Positions 14,354-21,831 of a DNA stretch of 37,950 nt are shown here, in pieces. Position 1 is the first letter of the stretch. Every line of letters begins with the position of its first letter. Made by a program: the position numbers and the translations under genes. Origin of the DNA: Candidatus Segetimicrobium genomatis (GTDB taxonomy: Bacteria > Sysuimicrobiota > Sysuimicrobiia > Sysuimicrobiales > Segetimicrobiaceae); assembly GCA_005882275.1 (NCBI GenBank), contig VBAK01000127.1:1-37950 (forward strand), in the 5' to 3' direction. The notes below the pieces were generated by a model, which was not told where the DNA came from, did not search any database, and saw only the letters and a list, made by a program, of their open reading frames with translations.

Positions 14354-15958
14354 TCAGTCGGGCAGCGCCACCGTCTGGGGGTCCGGGGTGCGGCGATAGA
14401 GGTCGACCAGCGCGCCCACCGCCAGCCTCGCCACCACAGGGTCGAAGAGCGTCCCCGCCTCGGTCAGGAGGATGCGCAGAACCTCCGCGGCGCTCTTCGG
14501 CCGGCGGTAGCCGCGCCGGGACGAGGTTGCGGCGTCAAAGACATCGGCCACCTGCACGATTCGCGTGAGCACGTGGGGCACCTTCTTCAACGTGATCGCC
14601 GGATACCCGGAGAGATTGTAGTTGGCATGGTGCTCGAAGGCCACCACCATCGCCAGCCTGAGGAGGTCGGGGAAGTCGCGCAGCGCGTGCGCGCCGTAGA
14701 TGGTGTGCCGTCTGACGACCTCCTCTTCCTCGGGGGTCAGCCTTGCCGGTTTGGTGAGAAGCTCCTGAGGAACTCGGGACTTGCCGATGTCATGAAGAAG
14801 CGCGGCGACGCCCAGGACCGTGAGCATCGGACGATCCAGGTCCAGCCGCGACCCGATCATCAGCGAGAGAATGCAGACGTTGACCGAGTGATGGAATGAG
14901 TCCTCGTCGTGACGCTTCAGGGCGGCCACCCCAAGCTGGGCGGCGCCCTGCTCGGTGAGGATGTCGAGGAAGTGGCCGACCACCTTTTCGGCCTTCCATA
15001 TATTGGGCGGAGCGTTCTGGGACACCTCGTACGTCAACTCGTCCATGACACGCAGCCCGCTTCGATAGACCGCCTGCGGATTCACCTTCGCCGGCAGCAT
15101 GTCCCCCAGCAGTGCCAGCAGCTGGTCGTCTGCGCTCGGGCCACCCTCCTCCCCCGCCCCCCCCGGCGTTCCCTCGCCGCCTGGGCCGGTTCCCACGCCT
15201 TGAAGTCCCTGACCGCCCGGGCCGCTTTGCCCGCCGGGACCGCTCTGGCCGCCCGGGCCGCTTGGGGCCCCCGCACCGCCCTGGCCGCCCGCACCGCTTG
15301 GGGCCCCCGCACCGCCCTGGCCCCCCGGACCGCTTGGGGCCCCCGCCCTGCCCTGGCCACCCGGGCCGCTTTGCCCGCCGGGACCGCTCTGGCCACCCGG
15401 ACCGCTTGGGGCCCCCGCCCCGCCCTGGCCGCCTGGGAGGCCCAGATTCATCTTCGCTTTCGCGTCGGGGATAGACCCTATCGCGATGTGGTGAACCCCG
15501 TGTTCCTTCAAATACGAGAGCGGGCCCCCATGATCGCGGAGTTCCTCGGCCTTCATGTTGAGGAGCCCGGTGAGGTGCGCCAGCTCCGCAGCCTCCACCC
15601 CCGCGTCCAGCCGGACCAGACTGATCTCGCGCTCCTTAAAGGCGGTGAGCAGCGCGTCGTACTTCAGGCTCTCTTCCAGCAGAACGTTATTCTCCACGAA
15701 GAAGGTATCGTCGCGAATGAAGAGCCGGATGAAGGGCCGGGTCGAGAGCGGTTCCTTGAGGAGCTCGTGAAGTTCACGGATGACGTCCGTGACGACGGGG
15801 TGGTCGGCGCCGTAGAGGGTGGCGTGCCGCCTCGACCGGGAAAGCAATTTCAGGATCTCCCCGGGCTTGTCCGACCTGGGGCGCTTCAGCCCTTCCGCAT
15901 CGCCCCGCCACAGCACGGGAGCGTCCGCGGGCGGCGTGCCGGGGCGTGGAGCGCTCAC
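14354..15958 (-). CDS. HD-GYP-like phosphohydrolase with Gly-rich linker and N-terminal partner domain
   Basis: A 534-residue protein in three parts. Residues about 35-165 form an alpha/beta domain that resembles the N-terminus of the preceding HEAT protein. Residues 174-263 are a low-complexity linker of GGQSGP/GGQGGAGAPSGP units. Residues about 290-525 form an HD domain: SFHHSVN (His357-His358), LLHDIGK (His389-Asp390), His416 to His424, His443-His444 and Asp472. These match the metal ligands of HD-GYP cyclic-di-GMP phosphodiesterases, but the GYP signature is degenerate: HHANYNLSGYP instead of HHExxDGxGYP. It may hydrolyse a cyclic dinucleotide or have another phosphoester substrate. Its ATG overlaps the HEAT gene stop as ATGA, so the pair is translationally coupled. 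No transmembrane segments. Confidence 0.85.
   Translation of the reverse strand: MSAPRPGTPPADAPVLWRGDAEGLKRPRSDKPGEILKLLSRSRRHATLYGADHPVVTDVIRELHELLKEPLSTRPFIRLFIRDDTFFVENNVLLEESLKYDALLTAFKEREISLVRLDAGVEAAELAHLTGLLNMKAEELRDHGGPLSYLKEHGVHHIAIGSIPDAKAKMNLGLPGGQGGAGAPSGPGGQSGPGGQSGPGGQGRAGAPSGPGGQGGAGAPSGAGGQGGAGAPSGPGGQSGPGGQSGPGGQGLQGVGTGPGGEGTPGGAGEEGGPSADDQLLALLGDMLPAKVNPQAVYRSGLRVMDELTYEVSQNAPPNIWKAEKVVGHFLDILTEQGAAQLGVAALKRHDEDSFHHSVNVCILSLMIGSRLDLDRPMLTVLGVAALLHDIGKSRVPQELLTKPARLTPEEEEVVRRHTIYGAHALRDFPDLLRLAMVVAFEHHANYNLSGYPAITLKKVPHVLTRIVQVADVFDAATSSRRGYRRPKSAAEVLRILLTEAGTLFDPVVARLAVGALVDLYRRTPDPQTVALPD
15170..15439 (-). repeat. Imperfect tandem repeats encoding a Gly/Pro/Gln/Ser linker
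   Basis: About 270 bp of short, imperfect, GC-rich repeats inside the HD-GYP-like gene, encoding runs of GGQSGP and GGQGGAGAPSGP. The unit is a multiple of three, so expansion or contraction keeps the frame. The repeats look collagen-like, but Ser breaks the strict Gly-X-Y period. Likely a flexible linker and a potentially length-variable site. Confidence 0.85.
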
Positions 15959-18075
15959 GGCGCGCTTCGCTTGCCGTCGGCGATGGCGATGGCCGGCCCG
16001 TCGAGAGACGGCTGCTCGATGGCGGCGACGGCCACCCGGGCGAGCCGGCGCAGCTCCCGGGTGCGACGCCGAAAGACCACGCGCCCGTGCGCGAGCTTCT
16101 TCAGGGCGGGCAGCGCGCCCCTGGCCCCCAGGCGGGCCGCGGTCTCGATCCCGGCCTGCCTGATCGTAAACAGCCGGTTGAACGGATCGTGCGTCTCCAA
16201 CAGGACAATCAGCGTGGGCAGGGCCGCCTCCATGCCGCGGGCATCAAGCAGCTTCAACGCCTTCAGGCGGATCCGCTCATCGGGATCGTTGAGGAACTCA
16301 CCGATCAGGCCCTGGGCGTCGTCTGTCCCCAGGCCGGCGAGCGCGTTCAGCGTCTGCATGCGGACCCGGGAGTCCACGTGGTGGACCACCTGGGCGAGAT
16401 AGGCGACCCCCTGGGGGGCCCCAATCCGCCCGAGGACGCTCGCGATGTTCCGCACGAGGTACCAGCGGGTGTCGGTGATAAACGTTCCAATCTCGTCGAC
16501 GTGCTCCCCGCCGATGCGCACCAGAAGGTCGCAGAGCAGCGCCCGCATGCCGGCCCGGGATTCGGCCCCCAGGGCCCGCGCCAGGGGAGCGATCAGGGTG
16601 CCGCCCAGCACCTCCGCGCACTTCTGAATCTCCAGCTCGGCGAGCGTGGCCCGCCCCTGCCAGAACGCCTCCAGGAGCTTCTGCAGAAGGGGACCGTCCG
16701 CGACACGCTCCAGCAGGCCGTGGATCACTTCCGCGCGCGCGCCCTCCGCCGCGGACGCGAGCGTGTTGACGCGCGTCAGGATCTCCCGCAGGAGCGCGAA
16801 TTCGCGATGCTCGATCAGCCAGTCCAGGTGCCCGACCGCGCTCTCGGCGACATCGGTCAGTTCCTCTTTATCCAGATTGGTGGCCAGGACGTCGATGCAG
16901 GCCCGGAGCGCATCACGAAGGACTCCGGCCTGGTCGACCGAGCGGATCTCGCCGAGAACCCGCTCGCGCTCCGCCGCGGGGACCGCGATCCGGCCCTCGT
17001 CGAATTCGGCGAAATCAGGAGCCTCGTCCGGCGCGACGAAGGCCGGGAACTCAAGTTTCATCATCACGGCGACGCTGATCGGGACTCCGCGCTCACCCGC
17101 CTTGGGAAGCGCCAGGTCGAGGAAGGACAGAATGCGCCCGGCCTTCTCGGGGTCGGGCGTGAAGGCGTCCAGGGCGTCTGCGACCTGCTCGACGACGTCC
17201 CCTTCCCCCAGCGAATTGAGAATGATGTTGGCGAGCTGCTCGCTGGACAGGTGGTCCAGGAGGACCTGCGTCCCCTGGTCGTTGCGGGCCCCCGAGACCA
17301 GGGCGCGCCCCAGACGGGGGCCGAGCGCTCCCTCCGGCCCCTCCGGCAGGAGCGCGGCCTCGCCGAGGTTGGCATACAGGGACTGATGGTCGGCGTAGGG
17401 CTCGTCCAGGATCACCCGCTCCAGGCCCTTGATCGCCTGGTAGACCTGCTGGACCTGTGCGTCCCCGCCGCCGCCCCCCCCAACTTTCCCCGCCAGCGCG
17501 TAGGCGTTCTGCAACAGCCGCCCCGCCTGTTCGGGGCCGGCGCGCAGGATTTCAAGGAGCTTCTCCCGCTCCTGCGGCTTCAACCGGCCCTGCCCCAGCA
17601 GGCCGAAGAACGCATCCACGCCGAGGGTGTCGGCCTCCTCGTCCGCGTCCATGGCGAGCTCTTTCACTTGAATGTCCGCCACGCCCGACGCTTTCAGAAG
17701 CTGCCGGGCGCCCCCGCCCTCCTCGAGTGTGGCGCGGTCCATGCCGACGATCTGGACAAATGCGGCGAGTTGCTGCTGGCTCACGGTTGGCAGGACGGTG
17801 ACCTGGATGAGCTTGCGGCCGTACAGCGTGTAGGCCAGGTCGCTGTTCCCCCGGCCCTCGATCACGCTGCCCTTGACTGAGAGGGTGTGTTTTCCGACGA
17901 TCAACCGAAACTGGCCGTGCGTCTCGGCATACGCGCGCAGGGCCTTGAGCAACGCCTCGCCGGCCTGGACGTTTCCGGGGTGGGCGGGTGGATAGAGGCC
18001 GGAGGCCTTGATGGCCAGCCCCAGTTGCTTCACCACCGCTGCGGCGAGCGCCGTTGGTTCCATGGGCGGTCCCAT
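15955..18075 (-). CDS. HEAT-repeat protein with N-terminal domain shared with the HD-GYP-like partner
   Basis: A 706-residue soluble protein. Residues about 24-141 form an alpha/beta domain with LYPPAHP, TLSVKG, VIEG and GVADIQVKEL blocks that line up with the N-terminus of the next gene product. A Gly run (199-204) separates it from a long helical region. Residues about 508-662 contain HEAT-type helical repeats, such as WYLVRNIASVLGRIG, DSRVRMQTLNALAGLG and DERIRLKALKLLDARG, which usually form protein-binding solenoids. The last 40 residues are basic then disordered. There is no signal peptide or membrane segment. ATG 18075 or ATG 18063 could be the start; neither has a strong ribosome-binding site. 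Likely a scaffold or effector for the coupled HD-GYP-like protein. Confidence 0.8.
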   Translation of the reverse strand: MGPPMEPTALAAAVVKQLGLAIKASGLYPPAHPGNVQAGEALLKALRAYAETHGQFRLIVGKHTLSVKGSVIEGRGNSDLAYTLYGRKLIQVTVLPTVSQQQLAAFVQIVGMDRATLEEGGGARQLLKASGVADIQVKELAMDADEEADTLGVDAFFGLLGQGRLKPQEREKLLEILRAGPEQAGRLLQNAYALAGKVGGGGGGDAQVQQVYQAIKGLERVILDEPYADHQSLYANLGEAALLPEGPEGALGPRLGRALVSGARNDQGTQVLLDHLSSEQLANIILNSLGEGDVVEQVADALDAFTPDPEKAGRILSFLDLALPKAGERGVPISVAVMMKLEFPAFVAPDEAPDFAEFDEGRIAVPAAERERVLGEIRSVDQAGVLRDALRACIDVLATNLDKEELTDVAESAVGHLDWLIEHREFALLREILTRVNTLASAAEGARAEVIHGLLERVADGPLLQKLLEAFWQGRATLAELEIQKCAEVLGGTLIAPLARALGAESRAGMRALLCDLLVRIGGEHVDEIGTFITDTRWYLVRNIASVLGRIGAPQGVAYLAQVVHHVDSRVRMQTLNALAGLGTDDAQGLIGEFLNDPDERIRLKALKLLDARGMEAALPTLIVLLETHDPFNRLFTIRQAGIETAARLGARGALPALKKLAHGRVVFRRRTRELRRLARVAVAAIEQPSLDGPAIAIADGKRSAP

Positions 18076-18145
18076 GCCTGTTCATGCCCTGGCCGCCAAT
18101 TCAGTAGACGTCTGGCGATTATTGTGGTACTGCGAACGGCGCGTG

Positions 18146-19015
18146 CTAGGCCTCGCGCAGGTCGACGCCGATGCCCGCGGGATCGGTGACCGCGATCCCG
18201 GTCCCGGTGTCTTCGAACGGCGTCCCGCGGTCCCGCAGATGCGTCCTGAGCGGCCCGAGCGCGCCGGCCGGGATGGCCCAGTCATACCCGATCAGGCCCG
18301 TTGCGCCGTCCGGCGGCCGCCGCCCCTGCGCCCAGGTGTTGAGGCCCACATGGTGATGGTAGCCCCCCACGGAGAGGAACAGCGCGCCCGGGTACGAGCG
18401 CTGGGTGACGTCCAGGCCTAACACGCCCGCGTAGAAGCGTTCTCCTTCGGCGAGGTCGCCCACGTGCAGGTGGATGTGGCCGAACCGCGCCTCCGCCGAG
18501 AGCGGGCCTGGCTCCTTCGCCTCCGCGAGCAGGCCGGCCACGTCCAGCGGCGCGGTCATCATTTCAACCCCGGCGGGGCCGATCGACCAGGTCTCCCGCG
18601 GGCGGTCCCGATAGAGCTCGATCCCATTCCCTTCGGGATCCCGGACGTACAGCGCTTCGGAGACCCCATGGTCGCTGGCGCCGTCGACAGGCCATCTCGC
18701 CTCGAGAAGCCGGCGGATCACGGCGGCGAGGGAGGCGCGATCGGGCAGCAGGAAGGCGAAATGGTAGAGCCCGATGGACGGATGGGGGCGCACCGGCGCC
18801 AGGGGCGCGTGCTCGAGGTCGAGGACGAACGCCCCTCCGGCGGGCGCCAGCACGACGCGGCCGCCGTCCCGCCCGGTGACCGGCATCCCCAGGCGGTCGG
18901 CGTAGAAGGAGACGGCCGCGTCGAGATCCCGCACCCGCAGCGCAAGCCGGCGGAGGCCGGACGCGGCGGGCAGGCGGAACGCGGGACGCGCTTCCGGCCC
19001 CCTCACGGACCTCAC
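18146..19015 (-). CDS. VOC-family protein, CatE-like (two glyoxalase/extradiol domains)
   Basis: A 289-residue protein with two vicinal-oxygen-chelate modules, about residues 20-135 and 175-287. Each has the family start (LALRVRDLDAAVSFYADRLGM; HIHLHVGDLAEGERFYAGVLGL). Other markers are LYHFAFLL, DPEGNGIELYRD and YHHHVGLNTW, the last typical of the CatE group related to catechol 2,3-dioxygenase. His and Glu residues at the usual metal positions are present (His in HIHLHV and in HHHVGLN), but the second module ends in VDLREA, where the ligand Glu is expected. Ring cleavage is possible but not established, as many homologues are uncharacterised. The start is GTG 19015, 13 nt after the STAS gene stop, suggesting cotranscription with it. 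Confidence 0.83.
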   Translation of the reverse strand: MRSVRGPEARPAFRLPAASGLRRLALRVRDLDAAVSFYADRLGMPVTGRDGGRVVLAPAGGAFVLDLEHAPLAPVRPHPSIGLYHFAFLLPDRASLAAVIRRLLEARWPVDGASDHGVSEALYVRDPEGNGIELYRDRPRETWSIGPAGVEMMTAPLDVAGLLAEAKEPGPLSAEARFGHIHLHVGDLAEGERFYAGVLGLDVTQRSYPGALFLSVGGYHHHVGLNTWAQGRRPPDGATGLIGYDWAIPAGALGPLRTHLRDRGTPFEDTGTGIAVTDPAGIGVDLREA

Positions 19016-19028
19016 GGTCTCCGCCCGC

Positions 19029-19502
19029 TCAGCACGGGGTGCCCGCGCGAATCGCGCCCAGCGCCAGATCCATGGAAGGGAACACAGGGATGACCTTGCC
19101 GAGATCCACGATGTTGATGACCCGCTGCACCGGCCCGCGCGGCGCGACGAGCACCAGGCACCGGCCGCGGGCGCGGCAGAGGCGCCGGTGCACCAGCAGC
19201 TCGTGGATCCCCAGGCTGTCGATATGCAGCACCCCCGCCATATCGATGACCACGTGACGCCCGCTCTCGACCCCCGCCGTCAGCGGGACGCGCAGGATCG
19301 GGACGGTCTCGTGGTCGAGTTCCCCGGTGGGGTGAATCACCAGCGCCTCGGGCGTCTCCTCCGTGGAACACTCCAGCAGCGCGTCCTGCCGGCCTCCCCG
19401 GATCGGCGGGAGGTCGTGGGCCCACACGCGCCGCGGCGCAGCGGCGCGCCCGCACGCGCCCAGCGCACGGGCGCCGCGCACCACCCTTGTCAGCACGACC
19501 AT
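19029..19502 (-). CDS. STAS-domain protein, anti-sigma factor antagonist-like
   Basis: The last 110 residues form a STAS domain: LIHPTGELDHET-like first strands (ALVIHPTGELDHETVPIL), then VIDMAGVLHIDSLGIHELL with the conserved DSxG serine that an anti-sigma kinase phosphorylates, and a final VFPSMDLALGAI helix. Proteins of this type (SpoIIAA, RsbV) release sigma factors by binding their anti-sigma kinase. The ATG at 19502 gives 157 residues including a short basic N-terminus; no good ribosome-binding site precedes it, and internal GTG starts near the STAS domain are possible. A frame extending to 19760 adds only Ala/Pro-rich sequence and is not preferred. It lies head to head with the RsbW-like ATPase, its presumed partner. 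No sigma factor is nearby. Confidence 0.82.
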   Translation of the reverse strand: MVVLTRVVRGARALGACGRAAAPRRVWAHDLPPIRGGRQDALLECSTEETPEALVIHPTGELDHETVPILRVPLTAGVESGRHVVIDMAGVLHIDSLGIHELLVHRRLCRARGRCLVLVAPRGPVQRVINIVDLGKVIPVFPSMDLALGAIRAGTPC

Positions 19503-19635
19503 GGGGAAAACGCTGCGGGCCACATCCGGTCCCCCCGCGGGCCTCCGCGCCGCCGGCGCAGGCCCGGGCGGTGTCCGCTTCAAGGGGGTAAACGGCGTCT
19601 CCTGCCGGGTCGGCGGGACCGCCGGGCGCCCGGCC

Positions 19636-19661
19636 GGAGGCGCCGGCGGGGCGGCGCCTCC
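19636..19661 (+). other. GC-rich hairpin in the leader of the RsbW-like gene
   Basis: Nine-base perfect arms (GGAGGCGCC/GGCGCCTCC) around an 8-nt loop, about 80 nt upstream of the TTG start of the anti-sigma kinase gene and inside the 238-nt divergent region. It could be an mRNA leader structure or simply a result of the GC-rich composition. No promoter is clear in 19503-19740. Confidence 0.3.
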
Positions 19662-19740
19662 GCAGCAGGGCTTCTGCGCTGCGGCGGCAGAATGTCTTAC
19701 ACGGAGAGGGGAAAGGCGGGGTCCGGCCACGGCGCTCTCA

Positions 19741-20145
19741 TTGTCTTTGCACGTCACCACGCACCCTGACGCGATTCGCTTCGCCAGAAAACTGCTCTAT
19801 GCGGCGGCCCGCATCAGGGGGGCGTCGGAACAGGATGCGCGCGATGTCGAACTGGCGGTTGGCGAAGCGCTGACGAATGTCCGGCGGCATGCCTACCAGG
19901 ACGGGATCGGCCCCGCAGAAGTCGCCATCGATTGCCATGATTCCGGCCTGACGGTGATCGTCAGGGATTGGGGGATCGCCGGCGCTCCTCCCGCCGTCCC
20001 CGGGTCCCTCTCGCTGGAATCGGATTCCGGCGGGCGGGGACTGTACTTGATCAGCCGGCTGATGCAGCGGGTGGAAATTCTCCAGAACGCCGAGGGATGG
20101 GGCGTCACCCTGCGAATGGCGAAGCAATTCGCAGCGCGGGACTAG
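19741..20145 (+). CDS. Serine-protein kinase / anti-sigma factor, RsbW-SpoIIAB-like
   Basis: About 134 residues forming a GHKL (HATPase_c) domain. Visible motifs are the N box ELAVGEALTNVRRHAY (Asn binding Mg-ATP), VRDWGIAG (DxG of the G1 box) and SGGRGLYLISRLM (G2). No other domain is attached, as in RsbW and SpoIIAB, which phosphorylate a STAS partner and sequester a sigma factor. The frame is open upstream, but the family similarity begins near SLHVTTHPDAIRFAR; the TTG at 19741 is a tentative start, with GGGGAAAGGCGGGG farther upstream. It is divergent from the STAS gene, consistent with a partner-switching pair. Confidence 0.84.
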   Translation: MSLHVTTHPDAIRFARKLLYAAARIRGASEQDARDVELAVGEALTNVRRHAYQDGIGPAEVAIDCHDSGLTVIVRDWGIAGAPPAVPGSLSLESDSGGRGLYLISRLMQRVEILQNAEGWGVTLRMAKQFAARD

Positions 20146-20190
20146 GCGGCGCCGTCTCCCGGCCCGCGGGCACGCCGTCTGCCGCCGGCG

Positions 20191-20796
20191 TCAGACCACC
20201 GTAAAGTGCGCTTCCGTCGGCGCGCGGGCCAACCCGTTGATCGGCACAATATCCTGCGGGCACGCCGAGAAGGCGATGATCAGGTCCGTCCTGGCCCGCA
20301 GCGCGATGGATTGGCCGGCCGCGCAGACCGGAGGCTGGAATGACACATACCGGCCGCCGGCAACGGGAATGTTCATGAAGAGGTTGAGCGGCGAAGGGAT
20401 TTCCGGCGCGACCTCCCCGAGCTCCCGCAGGGCAGCCACCAGATTGTCCGCGCAGTTGTCGTGATAGTCCCGGCAGCCGAGGAGTTCGTACCGGTACCGA
20501 TCGCACGCCGCGATCAGGGTATCGTGGATCCCCGGCGTGGTGTCGGCGATCACCTGGAGCACCGGCCGCCTCCGGTTGGTCACGAAGACATCGCCCACTT
20601 CGGGGATGATCTTTTCCATCGCGGCCCGGCTGTGCTCCATCGACATGAACTCGGTCAGGTCCCGCGCGCAGAACGCCCAGGTATCCACGACCTGCTGGCC
20701 ATGGGTGTTGATGACGGTGATCACCTGCCCCTCCCGGATTCGAGCCGCCTTTCCCCGCCGGGCGGGAATGGCGATGCGCGTGCCGGAGTCGATCAC
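20191..20796 (-). CDS. DUF1989 / urea carboxylase-associated family protein
   Basis: A 201-residue protein of the DUF1989 family, members of which were called urea carboxylase-associated proteins and include the CgdA/CgdB subunits of carboxyguanidine deiminase. The conserved pattern is seen in GQQVVDTWAFCARDLTEFMS, GCRDYHDNC, PSPLNLFMN and the cysteine-rich sites that bind zinc in characterised members. An open frame runs to 20937, but the GTG at 20796 has AGGAGG 8 nt upstream and overlaps the upstream gene stop as GTGA. Only one DUF1989 gene is present and no urea carboxylase gene is near, so the known carboxyguanidine system is incomplete here. It follows the hydroxyacid dehydrogenase and ureohydrolase genes. 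Confidence 0.85.
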   Translation of the reverse strand: MIDSGTRIAIPARRGKAARIREGQVITVINTHGQQVVDTWAFCARDLTEFMSMEHSRAAMEKIIPEVGDVFVTNRRRPVLQVIADTTPGIHDTLIAACDRYRYELLGCRDYHDNCADNLVAALRELGEVAPEIPSPLNLFMNIPVAGGRYVSFQPPVCAAGQSIALRARTDLIIAFSACPQDIVPINGLARAPTEAHFTVV

Positions 20797-21806
20797 GGGA
20801 GCCGCCTCCTGTCGTTCGATTCGCCCGCCGCCCCGGGGACATAGCCGAGCGCCTTGTCGACCACGTTGAGCAGGGGCTCGCCGCGCCGCCAGCGCAGGTA
20901 GTTCTCGACAAACAGCGCCGACAGCGCGGGCGCCCACCCCACGAAGTCGCCGGACATGTGGGGGGACACGAGCACGCCCGGCAGGCGCCAGAGGGGATGC
21001 CGCCGTGGGAGCGGCTCCACCGAAAACACGTCCAGCGCGGCGCCGGCGATGCGCTTCGAACGGAGCGCTCCCAGGAGCGCGGCTTCATCGACAATCGCTC
21101 CCCGGCCGACATTGATCAGGCGGGCCGTCCGCTTCATCCGGGCAAACGCCGCGGCGCCGAACAACCCCCTGGTCTCGGCGGTCAGGGGCGCGGCGATGAT
21201 CACATAATCAGCCTCTCCCAGGACCGCGCCGAGGTTCCCCACGGCCGTCACCCGCCCCAGATCGGGGTCGGAGGCGCGGGCGGTCCGGGCCACCGCCAGC
21301 ACGCGCATCCCGGCGGCCCCGGCCAGCCGGCCGATCGCCCGCCCGATCCCACCCGCGCCCACGATCAGCGCCGTCTGTCCGCGCACGTGCTCGGTCTCCC
21401 GATGGCGCCAGGCACGGCGCCGCTGCAGATCGAACGTCGCCCAAAAACCCTTGGCGAACGCCAGCACCAGGCCGAGCACGTACTCGGCGATCGCCTGGTC
21501 GAACACCCCTCGGGCATTCGTGAGCACCACGCCGCTCGACGCCAGTTCGGGGAACAGGACCGCGTCGACGCCGGCGCTGGCGACGTGGATCCAGCGCAAT
21601 CTCCGCGCCTGGGACCAGACGTCGCGCAGCCTGGCGGACCGGAAGTCCCAGATGAGGAGGACCTCCGTCTCCGCCAGGGCCCGGGCGAGCGACCGGGCCG
21701 ACCGCGCGTAGCGGATCGTCGCCAGCCGCGCCACAGGCTCGAGCCCGGGGGGCCGCGGCCCGCGCGCGCCAGCGAGCACGGTCACAACCGGCTGGGACGG
21801 CGACAT
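20793..21806 (-). CDS. D-2-hydroxyacid dehydrogenase (NAD-dependent)
   Basis: About 337 residues. The N-terminal substrate lobe leads to a Rossmann domain with GAGGIGRAIG and the family signatures LINVGRGAIVDEAAL (catalytic Arg region) and LDVFSVEPLP. The catalytic His is in SPHMSG. It would reduce a 2-oxo acid or oxidise a D-2-hydroxy acid; the substrate is not evident. The reading frame extends to a TTG at 21851, inside the upstream ureohydrolase gene, but MSPSQPVVTVL at 21806 is the more natural start, although without a strong ribosome-binding site. Its stop overlaps the DUF1989 start by 4 nt, so the two are translationally coupled. Confidence 0.87.
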   Translation of the reverse strand: MSPSQPVVTVLAGARGPRPPGLEPVARLATIRYARSARSLARALAETEVLLIWDFRSARLRDVWSQARRLRWIHVASAGVDAVLFPELASSGVVLTNARGVFDQAIAEYVLGLVLAFAKGFWATFDLQRRRAWRHRETEHVRGQTALIVGAGGIGRAIGRLAGAAGMRVLAVARTARASDPDLGRVTAVGNLGAVLGEADYVIIAAPLTAETRGLFGAAAFARMKRTARLINVGRGAIVDEAALLGALRSKRIAGAALDVFSVEPLPRRHPLWRLPGVLVSPHMSGDFVGWAPALSALFVENYLRWRRGEPLLNVVDKALGYVPGAAGESNDRRRLP

Positions 21807-21831
21807 GGATCCGAACGCGCGGAGGGCCGGC

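Noticed and set aside
15170-15439. CRISPR array
   Set aside because: The short repeats are imperfect, contiguous, have no unique spacers and are in frame with a protein linker.
15945-17880. Long plus-strand frame of 644 codons
   Set aside because: Antisense to the HEAT-repeat gene; composition is biased and the minus-strand frame shows helical repeats and a coupled downstream gene.
19503-19760. Extended STAS protein of 243 residues
   Set aside because: The extension is Ala/Pro-rich, lies opposite the divergent leader region and has no ribosome-binding site; it has no similarity to STAS partners.
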